Part shown: positions 1-8,214 of the stretch, in pieces
Layout: each line of letters begins with the position of its first letter
Numbering within the stretch: the stretch's first letter is position 1
NCBI RefSeq assembly: GCF_017377735.1
Contig: NZ_JAFVMH010000008.1
Coordinates: 1-64,000 of the forward strand
From: Acetobacter garciniae
Lineage (GTDB): Bacteria > Pseudomonadota > Alphaproteobacteria > Acetobacterales > Acetobacteraceae
Length of the DNA: 64,000 nt
Direction of reading: 5' to 3'
Position numbers and translations under genes: made by a program
Notes under the pieces: generated by a model
Told to the model about the DNA's origin: nothing
Seen by the model: the letters and a program-made list of their open reading frames with translations, nothing else
Database searches by the model: none

Positions 1-1118
1 ACCGTGTTGCTATGATCGACAACCAGGGAGCCGTTATCATGAATGGCCGAGGAGGCTGCGATCAAACCCGTGGTGCCACCATTGCCCAGTTGCAGCACGC
101 CCTGCGCAATGGTGGTTGCCCCGGTATAGGTATTGTCCGCACTCAGAATCAGCGTACCCGCACCCGTTTTGTTTACGCTCCCCGTGCCATACATCTGACC
201 GTAAAGGGTGGTTACGTAAGAATTTGTCTGGATGGTTGCGGTATTAACGACATTGATATTAACCGACGTAACAAGGTCTGACTGGATATCTTCCAGCGTG
301 CCGTTATCGATCCTGAACAGATAACTGCCACCCATGCCTTCATCATCGACAATACTGTTGGCACCCCCAACAGACAGCGTACCACCGCTATCGATATTCA
401 GTTCACCATATGTCCCTCCCTGCGACCCGAAAACAACCTGCGTGTTAACAATAGCCCTCGCGCCATCACTAATGGTATCCACGCCATCACCATCAGCATT
501 GATGTAAAGCATGCCCGTTGTCAGGGTTGAGCCGGCTCCTGAGAGATTGATCGCAGCAGTGGTACCAGAGAAATTGGCACTAAGGGTTACGGTAGCCTTG
601 GCCGTTGCTCCGTCAAGAATATTGATCGTGCCATCACCGTGGTTACCGGCCTGAAGAAAGCCGGATGATAGACTTGAACCCACGCCGGTTACTGTCAGTG
701 TACCAATCGTGCCCGCGTCCAGACCAGCCACGATATTCCCCTTCGACGTGGTGGAAACAGTGCCGCCATTTGTGACTGTGATTGTGGAATGATCGGCAAG
801 GCTTCCGTTGACGTAAATAAGTCCAACTTTATAGCTGCCTGTATTGTCGATTGTGGTAAGAAGAGAACCCCCATCGACAGTCAACGTTCCATAAATACCC
901 ACTGAATCAGAAAGAACTGTCGTGCCTTTAGCGATATATCCTGTTGCTCCTGCTGCTACACTATAGGGGTTTGTAGCCTGTGCATAAGCACGCGGGCTTT
1001 TTATCTCCATGGCAGAGAATACAGCAAACGTGACTATTTGAATTTCAAAAAACAGTACCGTTTTGGTTCTATTTTTTGACATAAAAAAAGAGCAAGCACG
1101 CCCTCTCCATGTGGTCAT
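1..1118 (-). CDS. Autotransporter-type repeat protein, N-terminal part (runs off the left edge)
   Basis: Reading the minus strand from an ATG at 1118 gives at least 372 uninterrupted codons to the window edge. A GGAG lies 8 bases before the ATG. The first 55 residues form a long signal peptide ending near AYAQA. The rest is rich in Gly, Thr, Ser, Asn and Val, with repeating segments such as GTLTVDGG, GTINILDGA and GAGTLILSADNTYTGATT. The last of these is the autotransporter-associated beta-strand repeat. Known for the family: such proteins are exported to the cell surface through a C-terminal beta-barrel, which would lie outside the window. The role (adhesion or other surface function) is not visible. 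The gene is separate from the plasmid core genes and is followed at its 5' side by IS debris. Confidence 0.8.
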   Translation of the reverse strand, partial: MTTWRGRACSFFMSKNRTKTVLFFEIQIVTFAVFSAMEIKSPRAYAQATNPYSVAAGATGYIAKGTTVLSDSVGIYGTLTVDGGSLLTTIDNTGSYKVGLIYVNGSLADHSTITVTNGGTVSTTSKGNIVAGLDAGTIGTLTVTGVGSSLSSGFLQAGNHGDGTINILDGATAKATVTLSANFSGTTAAINLSGAGSTLTTGMLYINADGDGVDTISDGARAIVNTQVVFGSQGGTYGELNIDSGGTLSVGGANSIVDDEGMGGSYLFRIDNGTLEDIQSDLVTSVNINVVNTATIQTNSYVTTLYGQMYGTGSVNKTGAGTLILSADNTYTGATTIAQGVLQLGNGGTTGLIAASSAIHDNGSLVVDHSNT

Positions 1119-1400
1119 TTTTGACGCTCCATCTCGTATCCCGAAACCCTAATAAGGGAGAAATAAACCGACAAAACAAGACAAAAAAGCGACATTTACG
1201 TTTCATTAATACTTAAAGTAAGGATTTTTAATTAATAACCCGCTTCTTTTTATATTTTTATACACAAATTAATGAAGGGTCATTGATATTTTATTAGAGC
1301 CTGTTTGGAAAATCGGTCTGATGTGATTCAAGCTCTGGATGTGGACGCCAGAGCAGAGAGAGGGCTGCATGCTCTGGATTGTTACGCGGCGGCGTTAATT
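1119..1400. other. Intergenic region with an IS5/IS1031-like end remnant
   Basis: The first half is AT-rich and probably holds the promoter of the minus-strand autotransporter gene. From about 1297 the sequence GAGCCTGTTTGGAAAATC resembles an IS5-family terminal repeat and is preceded by TTA. A short reading frame starting MWTPEQ follows at about 1337, as in IS1031-type transposases, but it is cut by the IS3 element at 1401. This assignment is from memory of the family and is weak. Confidence 0.3.
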
Positions 1401-1425
1401 GAATTGCCCCGGGTTTTGTGGAGAC
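1401..1425 (+). repeat. Left terminal inverted repeat of the IS3 element
   Basis: This is a perfect reverse complement of 2679-2703. A similar but diverged motif (CTGCCCCGGGCTTGCCGGAG) occurs at 5762, which suggests a related element once lay there. Confidence 0.9.
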
Positions 1426-1453
1426 AGAACGACCCGAGAGGTAAGAAGGATTC

Positions 1454-1777
1454 ATGAGCAACAAATCGAAGCGTTTTCCGCCTGAATTTCGTGACCGTGC
1501 AGCCCGTATGGTTCTGGAGGAAGAGAAGAACCATCCATCACGCTGGTCCGCGGTGATGATGATAGCGCCAAAGCTGGATATTCATCCTGACACGCTGTCA
1601 AAATGGACCCGTCTGCATGAACGTGCCAATGCGCCTGCGGTAAGTGACCTGCCTGATCGGGAGAAGATCAGGCAACTGGAACGAGAGAACCGCGAATTGC
1701 GGCAGGCCAATGAAATCCTGCGCAAGGCGTCAGCATATTTTGCCCAGGCGGAACTCGACCGCCGGTTCAGGCCATGA
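1454..1777 (+). CDS. IS3-family transposase OrfA
   Basis: This 107-residue protein has an N-terminal helix-turn-helix (FPPEFRDRAARMVL, with HPDTLSKW as the recognition region). A leucine-zipper-like coil follows (IRQLERENRELRQANEILRKAS), as expected for IS3 OrfA. OrfA binds the terminal repeats and is normally joined to OrfB by -1 frameshifting. Its stop overlaps the OrfB start by 4 bases (1774-1777), so the pair has the standard arrangement. An RBS (GAGAGGTAAGAAGG) precedes the ATG. Confidence 0.92.
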   Translation: MSNKSKRFPPEFRDRAARMVLEEEKNHPSRWSAVMMIAPKLDIHPDTLSKWTRLHERANAPAVSDLPDREKIRQLERENRELRQANEILRKASAYFAQAELDRRFRP

Positions 1778-2664
1778 CACGCTTCATTGAGGAGCATCGG
1801 CAGACATATGGTGTCGGGTCAATCTGCAGGGTTCTGTCGATTGCACCATCTGCCTATTACGCTTATCGGGCGAGACAGAAAAAACCCTGTGTGTGCAGCC
1901 AGAAAGACAAAGAGCTATGTCATGAAATCCGCAGGGTCTGGAACGATAATTTCTGCGTCTACGGAGTGCGCAAGGTCTGGCATCAGCTCAGACGTGATGG
2001 TCTGGATGTCGCCCGCTGCACGGTAGAGCGGCTGATGCGCCGGATGGGACTGAAAGGCGTCATTCGTGGTAAGGGTGTCAGAACCACACGGCCCGTTCCG
2101 GCGCGGCCCTGTCCACAGGATCTGGTGCAGCGACAGTTTCATGCACCAGCACCTAACAGGCTCTGGGTTTCGGATTTTACTTACGTTTCCACCTGGCAGG
2201 GCTTTGTTTATGTGGCCTTCATCATTGACGTCTTTGCACGGGTTATTGTGGGCTGGCGCGTCTCCTCAACGGCTCATACCGACTTCGTACTGGATGCCCT
2301 TGAGCAGGCTCTGTGCCAGAGGCAGCCTGAGGGAAAAGTGACCCACCATTCCGACCGCGGCTGTCAATATGTATCCATTCGCTACACGCAAAGACTGGCT
2401 GAAGCGGGCCTTGTTGCTTCTGTCGGCAGTGTTGGGGATTCCTATGATAACGCTCTGGCGGAAACCATTAACGGACTTTACAAAACCGAACTCATCTATC
2501 GGCAGGGGCCATGGAAAAACAGGGAAACTGTTGAACTGGCAACACTGAAATGGGTCGACTGGTTCAATAATCGGCGGCTCCTGTCCTCCATTGGAAACAT
2601 CCCGCCAGCAGAAGCCGAAGCACGCTTTTATGCACAACAGAAATCACATGCATTAGCCGCTTAA
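1774..2664 (+). CDS. IS3-family transposase OrfB (DDE integrase)
   Basis: This 296-residue protein has the HTH_21 region first, then an rve integrase core. The catalytic triad is visible: D134 in WVSDFTYV, D194 in HHSDRGCQYV and E230 in DNALAETING, with the family spacing of 35 residues between the last two. It catalyses strand cutting and transfer of the element. Length and residues are intact, so it is probably functional, most likely as an OrfAB frameshift fusion. Confidence 0.93.
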   Translation: MTRFIEEHRQTYGVGSICRVLSIAPSAYYAYRARQKKPCVCSQKDKELCHEIRRVWNDNFCVYGVRKVWHQLRRDGLDVARCTVERLMRRMGLKGVIRGKGVRTTRPVPARPCPQDLVQRQFHAPAPNRLWVSDFTYVSTWQGFVYVAFIIDVFARVIVGWRVSSTAHTDFVLDALEQALCQRQPEGKVTHHSDRGCQYVSIRYTQRLAEAGLVASVGSVGDSYDNALAETINGLYKTELIYRQGPWKNRETVELATLKWVDWFNNRRLLSSIGNIPPAEAEARFYAQQKSHALAA

Positions 2665-2678
2665 ATCAGATAAAAAAC

Positions 2679-2703
2679 GTCTCCACAAAACCCGGGGCAA
2701 TTC
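2679..2703 (-). repeat. Right terminal inverted repeat of the IS3 element
   Basis: Perfect inverted copy of 1401-1425, starting 14 bases after the OrfB stop. Confidence 0.9.
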
Positions 2704-3180
2704 AGTGCTACGGAACTGATGAAACCAGAGATCCGCCGCCAGACTATAGTTCGTGATCACATGCGGGGCCTGGTCCGTCAGGGACATCCGATACTGGCGA
2801 AGCCCGTTACACCCGAGGCTATGGTGCGATACGATTACATTAGTGTTTCGCGTCGCGGGCGAGGTCGTGGACCGATCGACTGGATTTTGCAGAGTCAATT
2901 CGGTCTGACGCGCGGCATCGCGATGATCGTCCCTAATTACCACTCAATGATAGAAAGCATGAAACATACTGATTTGATTCTGCCGCTCCCCGGGATAGTC
3001 ATCGATCATATTTCACTGGACGCTCTTGGCCTGACCGCTTTCGAATTTCCTTTTGCTCTACCAAATGTCGAGGCTTTTCAAGCGTGGCACCCACGACGGG
3101 ATATGGATCCAGTCCATCGCTGGCTTCGGGAGACGTTATTTCGTGTCGCTCGCCAGACGTTTGGAAAAGCCACGGCTTGA
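2704..3180 (+). pseudogene. LysR-family regulator, C-terminal fragment
   Basis: The frame starting right after the IS end encodes about 150 residues resembling the second half of a LysR effector-binding domain: a TRGIAMIVPNYHSM segment, then FEFPFALPNVEAFQAWHPR and a C-terminal HRWLRETLFRVAR. The N-terminal winged helix and half of the effector domain are missing, and no matching 5' part lies upstream of the IS. It is therefore a remnant left by IS insertion plus deletion. An ATG at 2719 could in principle start a peptide, but there is no reason to expect function. Confidence 0.8.
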
Positions 3181-3286
3181 TTGTGGCGATTAACGTAAGG
3201 AAAAAATAGCAAAGCGCTGGCCGTAAAATTGGAAGAACATTTTAACTCGAGCTCTGTCCGTGAAAATCCGCTAGAGCACGTCCACG

Positions 3287-3730
3287 TTATTCCGGTTCAT
3301 AGCCTGCGGCGGTGAAGAAGTTGGCACATTCATCAGGAGTGAAAGCATCCAGGACTGATCCGGCGGCGTCCCATAGTGCTGTGACGGTTCTTGCTGCCTT
3401 GGCTCGCAAGAGGGCCCTGAACTTGGCGAACGCCATTTCGATCGGGTTGAAATCGGGACTATAGGGAGGTAGGAACATCATCTGTGCCCCGGCTCGTTCG
3501 ATGGCCTTTCGCGCGCCCGGCATCTTATGAGCGGGCAAATTATCCAGCACGACGATATCGCCCGGGCTCAGCGTCGGCACGAGAACATGCTCGACATAGG
3601 CCTGAAAAATCTCGCCGTTCATGGCGCCCTCATGCACGAAGGGTGCGGTCATCCCCGTGAGGCGCAAGCCGGCGGTGAACGTGGAGGGTTCGAAGAACCC
3701 CTGGCTCTGAACTGTTGGCTGTGATTCCAT
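3287..3730 (-). pseudogene. IS630-family transposase, C-terminal fragment
   Basis: The minus-strand frame encodes the C-terminal DDE_3 half of an IS630 transposase: [15 protein letters not shown], then [19 protein letters not shown] (second catalytic Asp) and [19 protein letters not shown] (catalytic Glu). About half the protein, including the helix-turn-helix and first Asp, is absent. It stops where an IS5-type transposase begins on the other strand, so one element has probably inserted into or recombined with the other. Confidence 0.85.
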
Positions 3731-3755
3731 CGTTGGTGTGATGGTGGGAGGATGT

Positions 3756-4154
3756 ATGGTGAAGCAGCCCGGTTTCTTTGATGTTGAGGAGCGGCTGGCC
3801 CGTCTGAGCGGTCTTGGTGATCAACTTGAAGCCTTTTCCCGGGCTGTGGATTTTGAAGTCTTCCGCCCTGATCTGGAGCAGGCTCTGGCTTATTCAGACG
3901 GACGCAAGGGCGGGCGTCCGCCGTTTGATCCGGTGCTGATGTTCAAAATCCTGGTGATCCAGACGTTGAACAACCTGTCCGATGAGCGGACAGAATACCT
4001 GATCAACGACCGTCTCTCCTTCATGCGCTTTCTGGGGCTTGGGCTGTCGGATTGTGTGCCTGATGCCAAAACGGTCTGGCTGTTTCGTGAGCGTCTGATC
4101 CAGGCTGGTGCGATTGAAAGACTGTTTGAGCGGTTTGACGCGACCCACTTTTAG
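3756..4154 (+). pseudogene. IS5-family transposase, N-terminal fragment
   Basis: The frame starts [23 protein letters not shown] after a GGGAGG RBS and continues with the DUF772-type N-terminal domain (GRPPFDPVLMFKILVIQTL, LSDERTEYLINDRLSFMRFLG). It ends abruptly at residue 132 (FDATHF stop), where the intact family continues for some 200 more residues carrying the DDE core. It is a truncated copy. The break is at about 4150, shortly before the peptidase gene. Confidence 0.85.
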
Positions 4155-4279
4155 GTGTTCGATCCCTCCATATGGGTGGCCTCTACCAGAAATGACCCGA
4201 AGGGATTTCCTCCCAATATTTCCCGTCAAAGCAGCCGTATCGGAAGTTGAGGTGCATAGCTGGTGAGGGCAAAGGTTTT

Positions 4280-5713
4280 ATGTCATTGTTTTTCAGAAAT
4301 AATATTTTGAAAAGTATCCTGCCAATGTTCAAGGCCATGACACTGCTAGCCCTTACGGCTTTTCCTTCCATAGCATACGCTGATGTGGCGACACATCCGC
4401 AGGCCGAAGCGCAGGCATTGGCGCTTGCCGAAAAGGCGATTGCCTTGCGATCAGTCGCAGGGCCAGGAAATATGACGGCAGATGTCGCGCGGCTGTTTAG
4501 CAGAGCATTAGTTGACGGTGGTTATTCTAAAAAAGATATTCAGATCGTTCCGGCAAATAATACCGTTTACATGACAGCGACCTGGCATGGAACTGATCCC
4601 TCGCTCAAACCATTTGTAATTCTTGGCCATATGGATGTGGTAGAGGCAAAACCTGCCGACTGGCAACGCGATCCGTTTACCCCGGTAGTAGAACACGGTT
4701 ACCTGTACGGCCGTGGAGCCACAGACATGAAGCTGGATGATACTCTGGCAATTGCCGCTCTCATTGAATTGCGGCGCGAAGGTTACATGCCGAAACGTAC
4801 GATTATCCTTGCCTTCTCGGGCGATGAGGAAACAGACATGCGCACCGGCGCGGCCCTGGCAGATCAACTATCTGACGCGGGAATGGTACTGAATGTTGAT
4901 GGCGCAGACGGTGTATTGAACGAAGAAACAGGCAGGCCGGAATATTTCTCGTGGGGTGCGGCAGAGAAGGCATACGCCGATTACGAACTGACCGTGACCA
5001 ATCCGGGAGGTCATTCATCCCATCCCCGGGCGGACAATGCAATTTATGAACTGTCCGTTGCTTTGCTGCGTGTGCAGAAATACCAGTTTAAACCGGAAGA
5101 AAACGCTATTACGCATGCATATTTCGAAAATGCGGCAAAGCTGGAACCCGCCAAGCTGGGAGCCGCAATGACGGCGTTCGCCGCCGACACAACGGATCAA
5201 AAAGCGATCGAGACCTTATCGGCCGACCCGTCCATGGTAGGCAAGATTGGGACTACTTGTGTTGCCACGATGGTACGCGCAGGACATGCGTTGAACGCAC
5301 TCCCGCAACGGGCAACTGCGAATATCAACTGCCGTATTTTCCCTGGTCACTCCAAATCTGACATTCAGACAGAACTGCAAAAAGTCGTTGCAGACCCCAA
5401 TGTACAGATACGAGATGTGTCTGCTGGTTCAGTCTCTACCAATGCATCCCCGATGGACACAAGCTTTACTGCAGCAGTTACCAGGGCAGTGCATGGTGTT
5501 TATCCGGGTCTGCCCGTCATCCCATCCATGGGGGTGGGTGCGTCAGATAATATGTGGTTTCGCAATCATAATGTGCCGAGTTACAAAGCCAGCCCCCTGT
5601 TCATCAAGCCATCGGAAAATTTTATGCATGGTCTGAACGAGCGCACACCAGTCAGTGCTATCGCATCTGGTATGGATATTCTTTTATCCATCATTCCTGA
5701 TCTGTCCAATTGA
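4280..5713 (+). CDS. Secreted M20-family metallopeptidase
   Basis: This 477-residue protein (from ATG 4280) belongs to the M20/M25/M40 dinuclear zinc peptidases, which cleave dipeptides or remove terminal residues and acyl groups. Metal-binding motifs are GHMDVV (H117, D119), GRGATDMK (D149, the bridging Asp) and FSGDEETD (E183 catalytic, E184 metal). The dimerisation lid domain follows, starting around GGHSSHPRADNA. A signal peptide (hydrophobic core MTLLALTAFPSIAYA) predicts export to the periplasm. Starts at 4247 and 4325 are also possible; 4280 was chosen for spacing to GGTGAGGGCAAAGG. The gene is intact between IS fragments and has no operon partner. Its substrate cannot be deduced. Confidence 0.88.
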   Translation: MSLFFRNNILKSILPMFKAMTLLALTAFPSIAYADVATHPQAEAQALALAEKAIALRSVAGPGNMTADVARLFSRALVDGGYSKKDIQIVPANNTVYMTATWHGTDPSLKPFVILGHMDVVEAKPADWQRDPFTPVVEHGYLYGRGATDMKLDDTLAIAALIELRREGYMPKRTIILAFSGDEETDMRTGAALADQLSDAGMVLNVDGADGVLNEETGRPEYFSWGAAEKAYADYELTVTNPGGHSSHPRADNAIYELSVALLRVQKYQFKPEENAITHAYFENAAKLEPAKLGAAMTAFAADTTDQKAIETLSADPSMVGKIGTTCVATMVRAGHALNALPQRATANINCRIFPGHSKSDIQTELQKVVADPNVQIRDVSAGSVSTNASPMDTSFTAAVTRAVHGVYPGLPVIPSMGVGASDNMWFRNHNVPSYKASPLFIKPSENFMHGLNERTPVSAIASGMDILLSIIPDLSN

Positions 5714-5758
5714 CTTGAGGAGAGAGTGGAAAGGAAAAATAACCGTTTACAACCTACT

Positions 5759-5843
5759 GAACTGCCCCGGGCTTGCCGGAGAGTAAAACTCTCGGAGGAT
5801 GAGCCTTATGGTGGAGAAGAAGACATCGCGTTATTCGCCTGCC
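5759..5843 (+). mobile_element. IS3-family left-end remnant
   Basis: An end-like motif (CTGCCCCGGGCTTGCCGGAG, 5762-5781) is followed by GGAGG and an ATG at 5808. That frame encodes MVEKKTSRYSP, matching the start of IS3 OrfA proteins. The OrfA similarity stops after about 12 codons, so only about 85 bases of the element remain. Confidence 0.45.
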
Positions 5844-5849
5844 AGCATT

Positions 5850-5943
5850 CTTGCCAGACGCTGTAAACGCCAGGGCGAAGGGTATCCCTTACACCCGCTA
5901 TGCCCGGATGCTGCTGGAGACCGATGTCGCACAAGCGCGGTAA
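5850..5943 (+). pseudogene. CopG/BrnA-type antitoxin, C-terminal remnant
   Basis: In the frame ending at TAA 5941-5943 the peptide ARAKGIPYTRYARMLLE followed by TDVAQAR resembles the C-terminus of ribbon-helix-helix antitoxins of the BrnA/CopG type, which have a G-[IV]-PYT-RY-R motif. There is no start codon or N-terminal part, because the IS remnant joins here. No matching toxin is found next to it. Confidence 0.4.
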
Positions 5944-6029
5944 CGCATATTCCAATCAGAACACAGGGGAGATCGGGCGATGTAGGTACGCTCGGAAATC
6001 ACTCCGCGCGTCATGGAAGGAAATCTCCC

Positions 6030-6284
6030 ATGTCTCGCACCTATCATCACAGCCGGAAACATGGCCGTGATCATCGCTGGGCCAGTCGTCCGGATCGCTG
6101 TGGGTATGGAGGCTCACGTGAAGCCTCTGAATCCCCTAACTGGTACAGCCATCTGCATGATATCCGCCCTGGCCGTCATCATGACAGGCATATTGCCCGT
6201 CTGATCATCAAGGGTCACCTCAATCCTGCCGAGGCGGTCTTTCCGTATACCGGAACCCGACGGCCACACGAATATTACTGGTGA
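6030..6284 (+). CDS. Small conserved-looking hypothetical protein
   Basis: This 84-residue basic protein is rich in His, Arg and Tyr (MSRTYHHSRKHGRDHRW) and ends in RRPHEYYW. A GGAAGG lies 9 bases before the ATG, which is why this start was chosen over the longer open frame from 5799. No known domain was recognised. A hairpin lies just behind the gene, and there is no operon partner. The compositional signature and the RBS support a real gene. Confidence 0.55.
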   Translation: MSRTYHHSRKHGRDHRWASRPDRCGYGGSREASESPNWYSHLHDIRPGRHHDRHIARLIIKGHLNPAEAVFPYTGTRRPHEYYW

Positions 6285-6290
6285 TCCTGA

Positions 6291-6318
6291 ACGCGGGAAT
6301 GAGTAATCGTTCCCGCGT
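6291..6318 (+). terminator. Hairpin terminator behind the small hypothetical gene
   Basis: Perfect 9 bp arms (ACGCGGGAA / TTCCCGCGT) flank a 10 base loop, 6 bases after the stop codon. The following GTTCCTCTC is only moderately T-rich. Confidence 0.5.
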
Positions 6319-6351
6319 GTTCCTCTCTACTAGGCAGTCTGGTTGGATCCT

Positions 6352-7455
6352 TCAAGCCTGGCTTCTACGACAAAGCAGATCGACTTCGGCCATAGCCGCC
6401 TCGAGTTCGGAATAGTCCGGCGTCCAACGCTCAAGCGGCTGAAAATTTTGCTCGACGCGACTGTCCTCAAAATCCTGGACGTCAGCCACATCTGAGGCCC
6501 GGGGCCTGCCGCGTTTCCGGCCGGGCATGGCCTTTGGCCGTGGCTGCACAGCCTCCCTGAGTGGAGCCATATCGCGTAACGCGAAAAGCCGCCGGGCCGA
6601 CCGGTGCGTGACTTCCACGATCAGGCCGCGCTCCAGGAAGCGCTCGAGCAGCAGGCAGGCGGCCTTGATCGACATCGAAAGCCGGGCGGCCAGCGACGTC
6701 GCCGAAATCACCGGATGGGCGGCGATAACATCGATGGCGGCAGAGGCACGCGAATTCCGTCTCTGGTCGCCGGCCTGAAGACGCGCCTGATGCCAGGAAG
6801 CCTCCAGCGTTCGGGTCATGTCGCGGATGACCTCAGCCTCATCACCGATAGCTCTAAGCCAGCAGGGCACCCAGGTCCGGGCTGTCCAGGATGTTCCCGA
6901 CCGGAAGGCCGCGGCCCCCGTCAGAGGAAGGGCCGTGCGCAGCAGCCCTTCCTCGCACCACAAACGCACAAGTGCGCCGCGCAACGGGGCCCGACCGTGT
7001 CCAGCCTCTATCCACTGACGGAAGGCCAGCGCACCGCCAAGCAACGGCCCCACGACTTGGGTGAAAGGCTTGATGGCATCCATCGCCTGAGCAATCGCCT
7101 CCCGTTGCAGGCCCGTGGGCCTGGCCAGCCATTGATACTGTTCGAACGTCGCATGGGCGGCGTCGACCTCATTGCCGCGCTCAAAAACGTCCTGGCCCCG
7201 GATCCGTGGCCGCAGCCCCTCAAGAACGGCGGCCAGATACCAGGGATCAACCAGAAAGCCATCGACGGCCGCACAGTTGCGGGCCGCCTCCAGGCGCGCC
7301 CGAAAGAGGATCACCTCGCGCAGAGGGTGCCGGTGAAGCCACTGGTCGAGTTGCCCGCAGAGCGTGGCGGTCCGGGTTAAAACCGCAGCCACATCGCCCA
7401 GGGCAGGCAGTCCACCTTTCAGGGGTGGCAAGACGCCAGACTGCGACGCCGTCAT
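6352..7455 (-). CDS. DUF1612 / helix-turn-helix protein (RHE_PE00001 family)
   Basis: This 367-residue protein matches the RHE_PE00001 family found on rhizobial and other alphaproteobacterial plasmids. The N-terminal half is the DUF1612 region (REVILFRARLEAARNCAAVDG, FVVDPWYLAAVLEG-like). A C-terminal winged helix-turn-helix follows (AAHPVISATSLAARLSMSIKAACLLLERFLERG), then a basic linker RKRGRPRAS. The N-terminal part is related to Fic-associated domains, and the role is probably regulatory. It sits downstream of vapBC on the same strand with a 68 base gap. The target is unknown. Confidence 0.72.
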   Translation of the reverse strand: MTASQSGVLPPLKGGLPALGDVAAVLTRTATLCGQLDQWLHRHPLREVILFRARLEAARNCAAVDGFLVDPWYLAAVLEGLRPRIRGQDVFERGNEVDAAHATFEQYQWLARPTGLQREAIAQAMDAIKPFTQVVGPLLGGALAFRQWIEAGHGRAPLRGALVRLWCEEGLLRTALPLTGAAAFRSGTSWTARTWVPCWLRAIGDEAEVIRDMTRTLEASWHQARLQAGDQRRNSRASAAIDVIAAHPVISATSLAARLSMSIKAACLLLERFLERGLIVEVTHRSARRLFALRDMAPLREAVQPRPKAMPGRKRGRPRASDVADVQDFEDSRVEQNFQPLERWTPDYSELEAAMAEVDLLCRRSQA

Positions 7456-7523
7456 GAACGTTCAGTCTCGTTTTCCACACTCACCCCCTGATCGACAATT
7501 CTGGCAGCATGGCGCACCCTGCT

Positions 7524-7925
7524 TCATCCGGACCGGAAATTGCGCACGCTCAACCCCTTGACCGCCGCAAAGGCCTGGTCGCTAGTGACCAGAGTCAGCT
7601 TACAAGCCAAGGCATGGGCTGCGATCATCATGTCCAGTGCTCCGAGGGACAGGCCATGCCGCTCCTGGCTGACGCGCAGCTTCCCGTAACGCTGTGCGGT
7701 GTCCTGGTCCCAGGGAAGGACCTCCAGGCGAGACATCACCGCATGCGTCAGACGATGCAGCCGCGTGGCGTCCGGACGCCGGGCAAGCCCGTAAGCGACC
7801 TCGCCGGCCGTCACGGCCGAGACGCAGCATTGACGGGGATCAAGACGCTCGACATGCCGCAGAATCGTCTCGTCACCGCGCACGATGTCGCTGACCGTCT
7901 TCGTATCAAACATCCAGGCGTTCAC
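7524..7925 (-). CDS. vapC: VapC-type PIN-domain toxin
   Basis: This 133-residue PIN-domain protein is a Mg-dependent endoribonuclease of type II toxin-antitoxin systems, typically cutting tRNA or rRNA. The four acidic metal-binding residues are present: D7 (WMFDTKTVSDI), E42 (TAGEVAYGL), D98 (GALDMMIAAHA) and D116 (LVTSDQAF). It overlaps the upstream antitoxin by 4 bases (ATGA), the normal coupled arrangement. The pair would act as a plasmid addiction module or stress regulator. Confidence 0.9.
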   Translation of the reverse strand: MNAWMFDTKTVSDIVRGDETILRHVERLDPRQCCVSAVTAGEVAYGLARRPDATRLHRLTHAVMSRLEVLPWDQDTAQRYGKLRVSQERHGLSLGALDMMIAAHALACKLTLVTSDQAFAAVKGLSVRNFRSG

Positions 7926-8176
7926 CCTTCGAACCCCGCGAAAGGATCGGGTGCCGGTTGCCCCTGTTCCCGACCGGCCGGAAACAGTTCCGCTCCCCGA
8001 CTACGCCGGATATCCGAGAAAACCGCGCCCCAGTCCCTGGGCCGGGCAGAGAGAATGACATCACCCGTTTCCGGATCGCGACGGATGCTGACCTCGGACG
8101 TATCGAACCGATAGGCTGCGGGCAGACGAACCGCCTGGCTGCGGCCAGTCATGAAAATCTTGGCAGTATCCGACAT
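7922..8176 (-). CDS. vapB: VapB-type antitoxin
   Basis: This 84-residue protein has an AbrB/SpoVT-like DNA-binding half (KIFMTGRSQAVRLPAAYRF, with VSIRRDPETGDVILSARP). Its C-terminal tail (GAELFPAGREQGQPAPDPFAGF) would bind and block the toxin. A GGAG lies 8 bases before the ATG. The family represses its own operon together with VapC. A palindrome just upstream is a candidate operator. Confidence 0.9.
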   Translation of the reverse strand: MSDTAKIFMTGRSQAVRLPAAYRFDTSEVSIRRDPETGDVILSARPRDWGAVFSDIRRSRGAELFPAGREQGQPAPDPFAGFEG

Positions 8177-8198
8177 GGGACACTCCGGAATTAATAGG

Positions 8199-8214
8199 TA
8201 TCATGATAGATATC
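8199..8214 (-). promoter_or_regulatory. Candidate vapBC operator
   Basis: The 10 bp palindrome TATCATGATA is directly followed by the second palindrome GATATC, about 23 bases upstream of vapB. This is the position expected for an autoregulatory VapBC site. Confidence 0.4.

Larger units (their letters stand above)
1401..2703 (+). mobile_element. Complete IS3-family insertion sequence
   Basis: Two overlapping transposase frames are bounded by perfect 25 bp inverted repeats, at 1401-1425 (GAATTGCCCCGGGTTTTGTG...) and 2679-2703. If the element starts with the usual TG, its core is 1405-2699 and the outer AAT/ATT bases are flank or extended repeat. No clear target duplication is visible. It interrupts or abuts a LysR-type gene whose 3' part follows directly. 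All parts needed for transposition appear present. Confidence 0.9.

Noticed and set aside
12-281. Plus-strand 89-codon frame at the left edge
   Set aside because: It is the complement of the autotransporter repeat gene, which is open across the whole region with a signal peptide.
6604-7380. 258-codon plus-strand frame opposite the DUF1612 gene
   Set aside because: Shadow frame without recognisable protein sequence.
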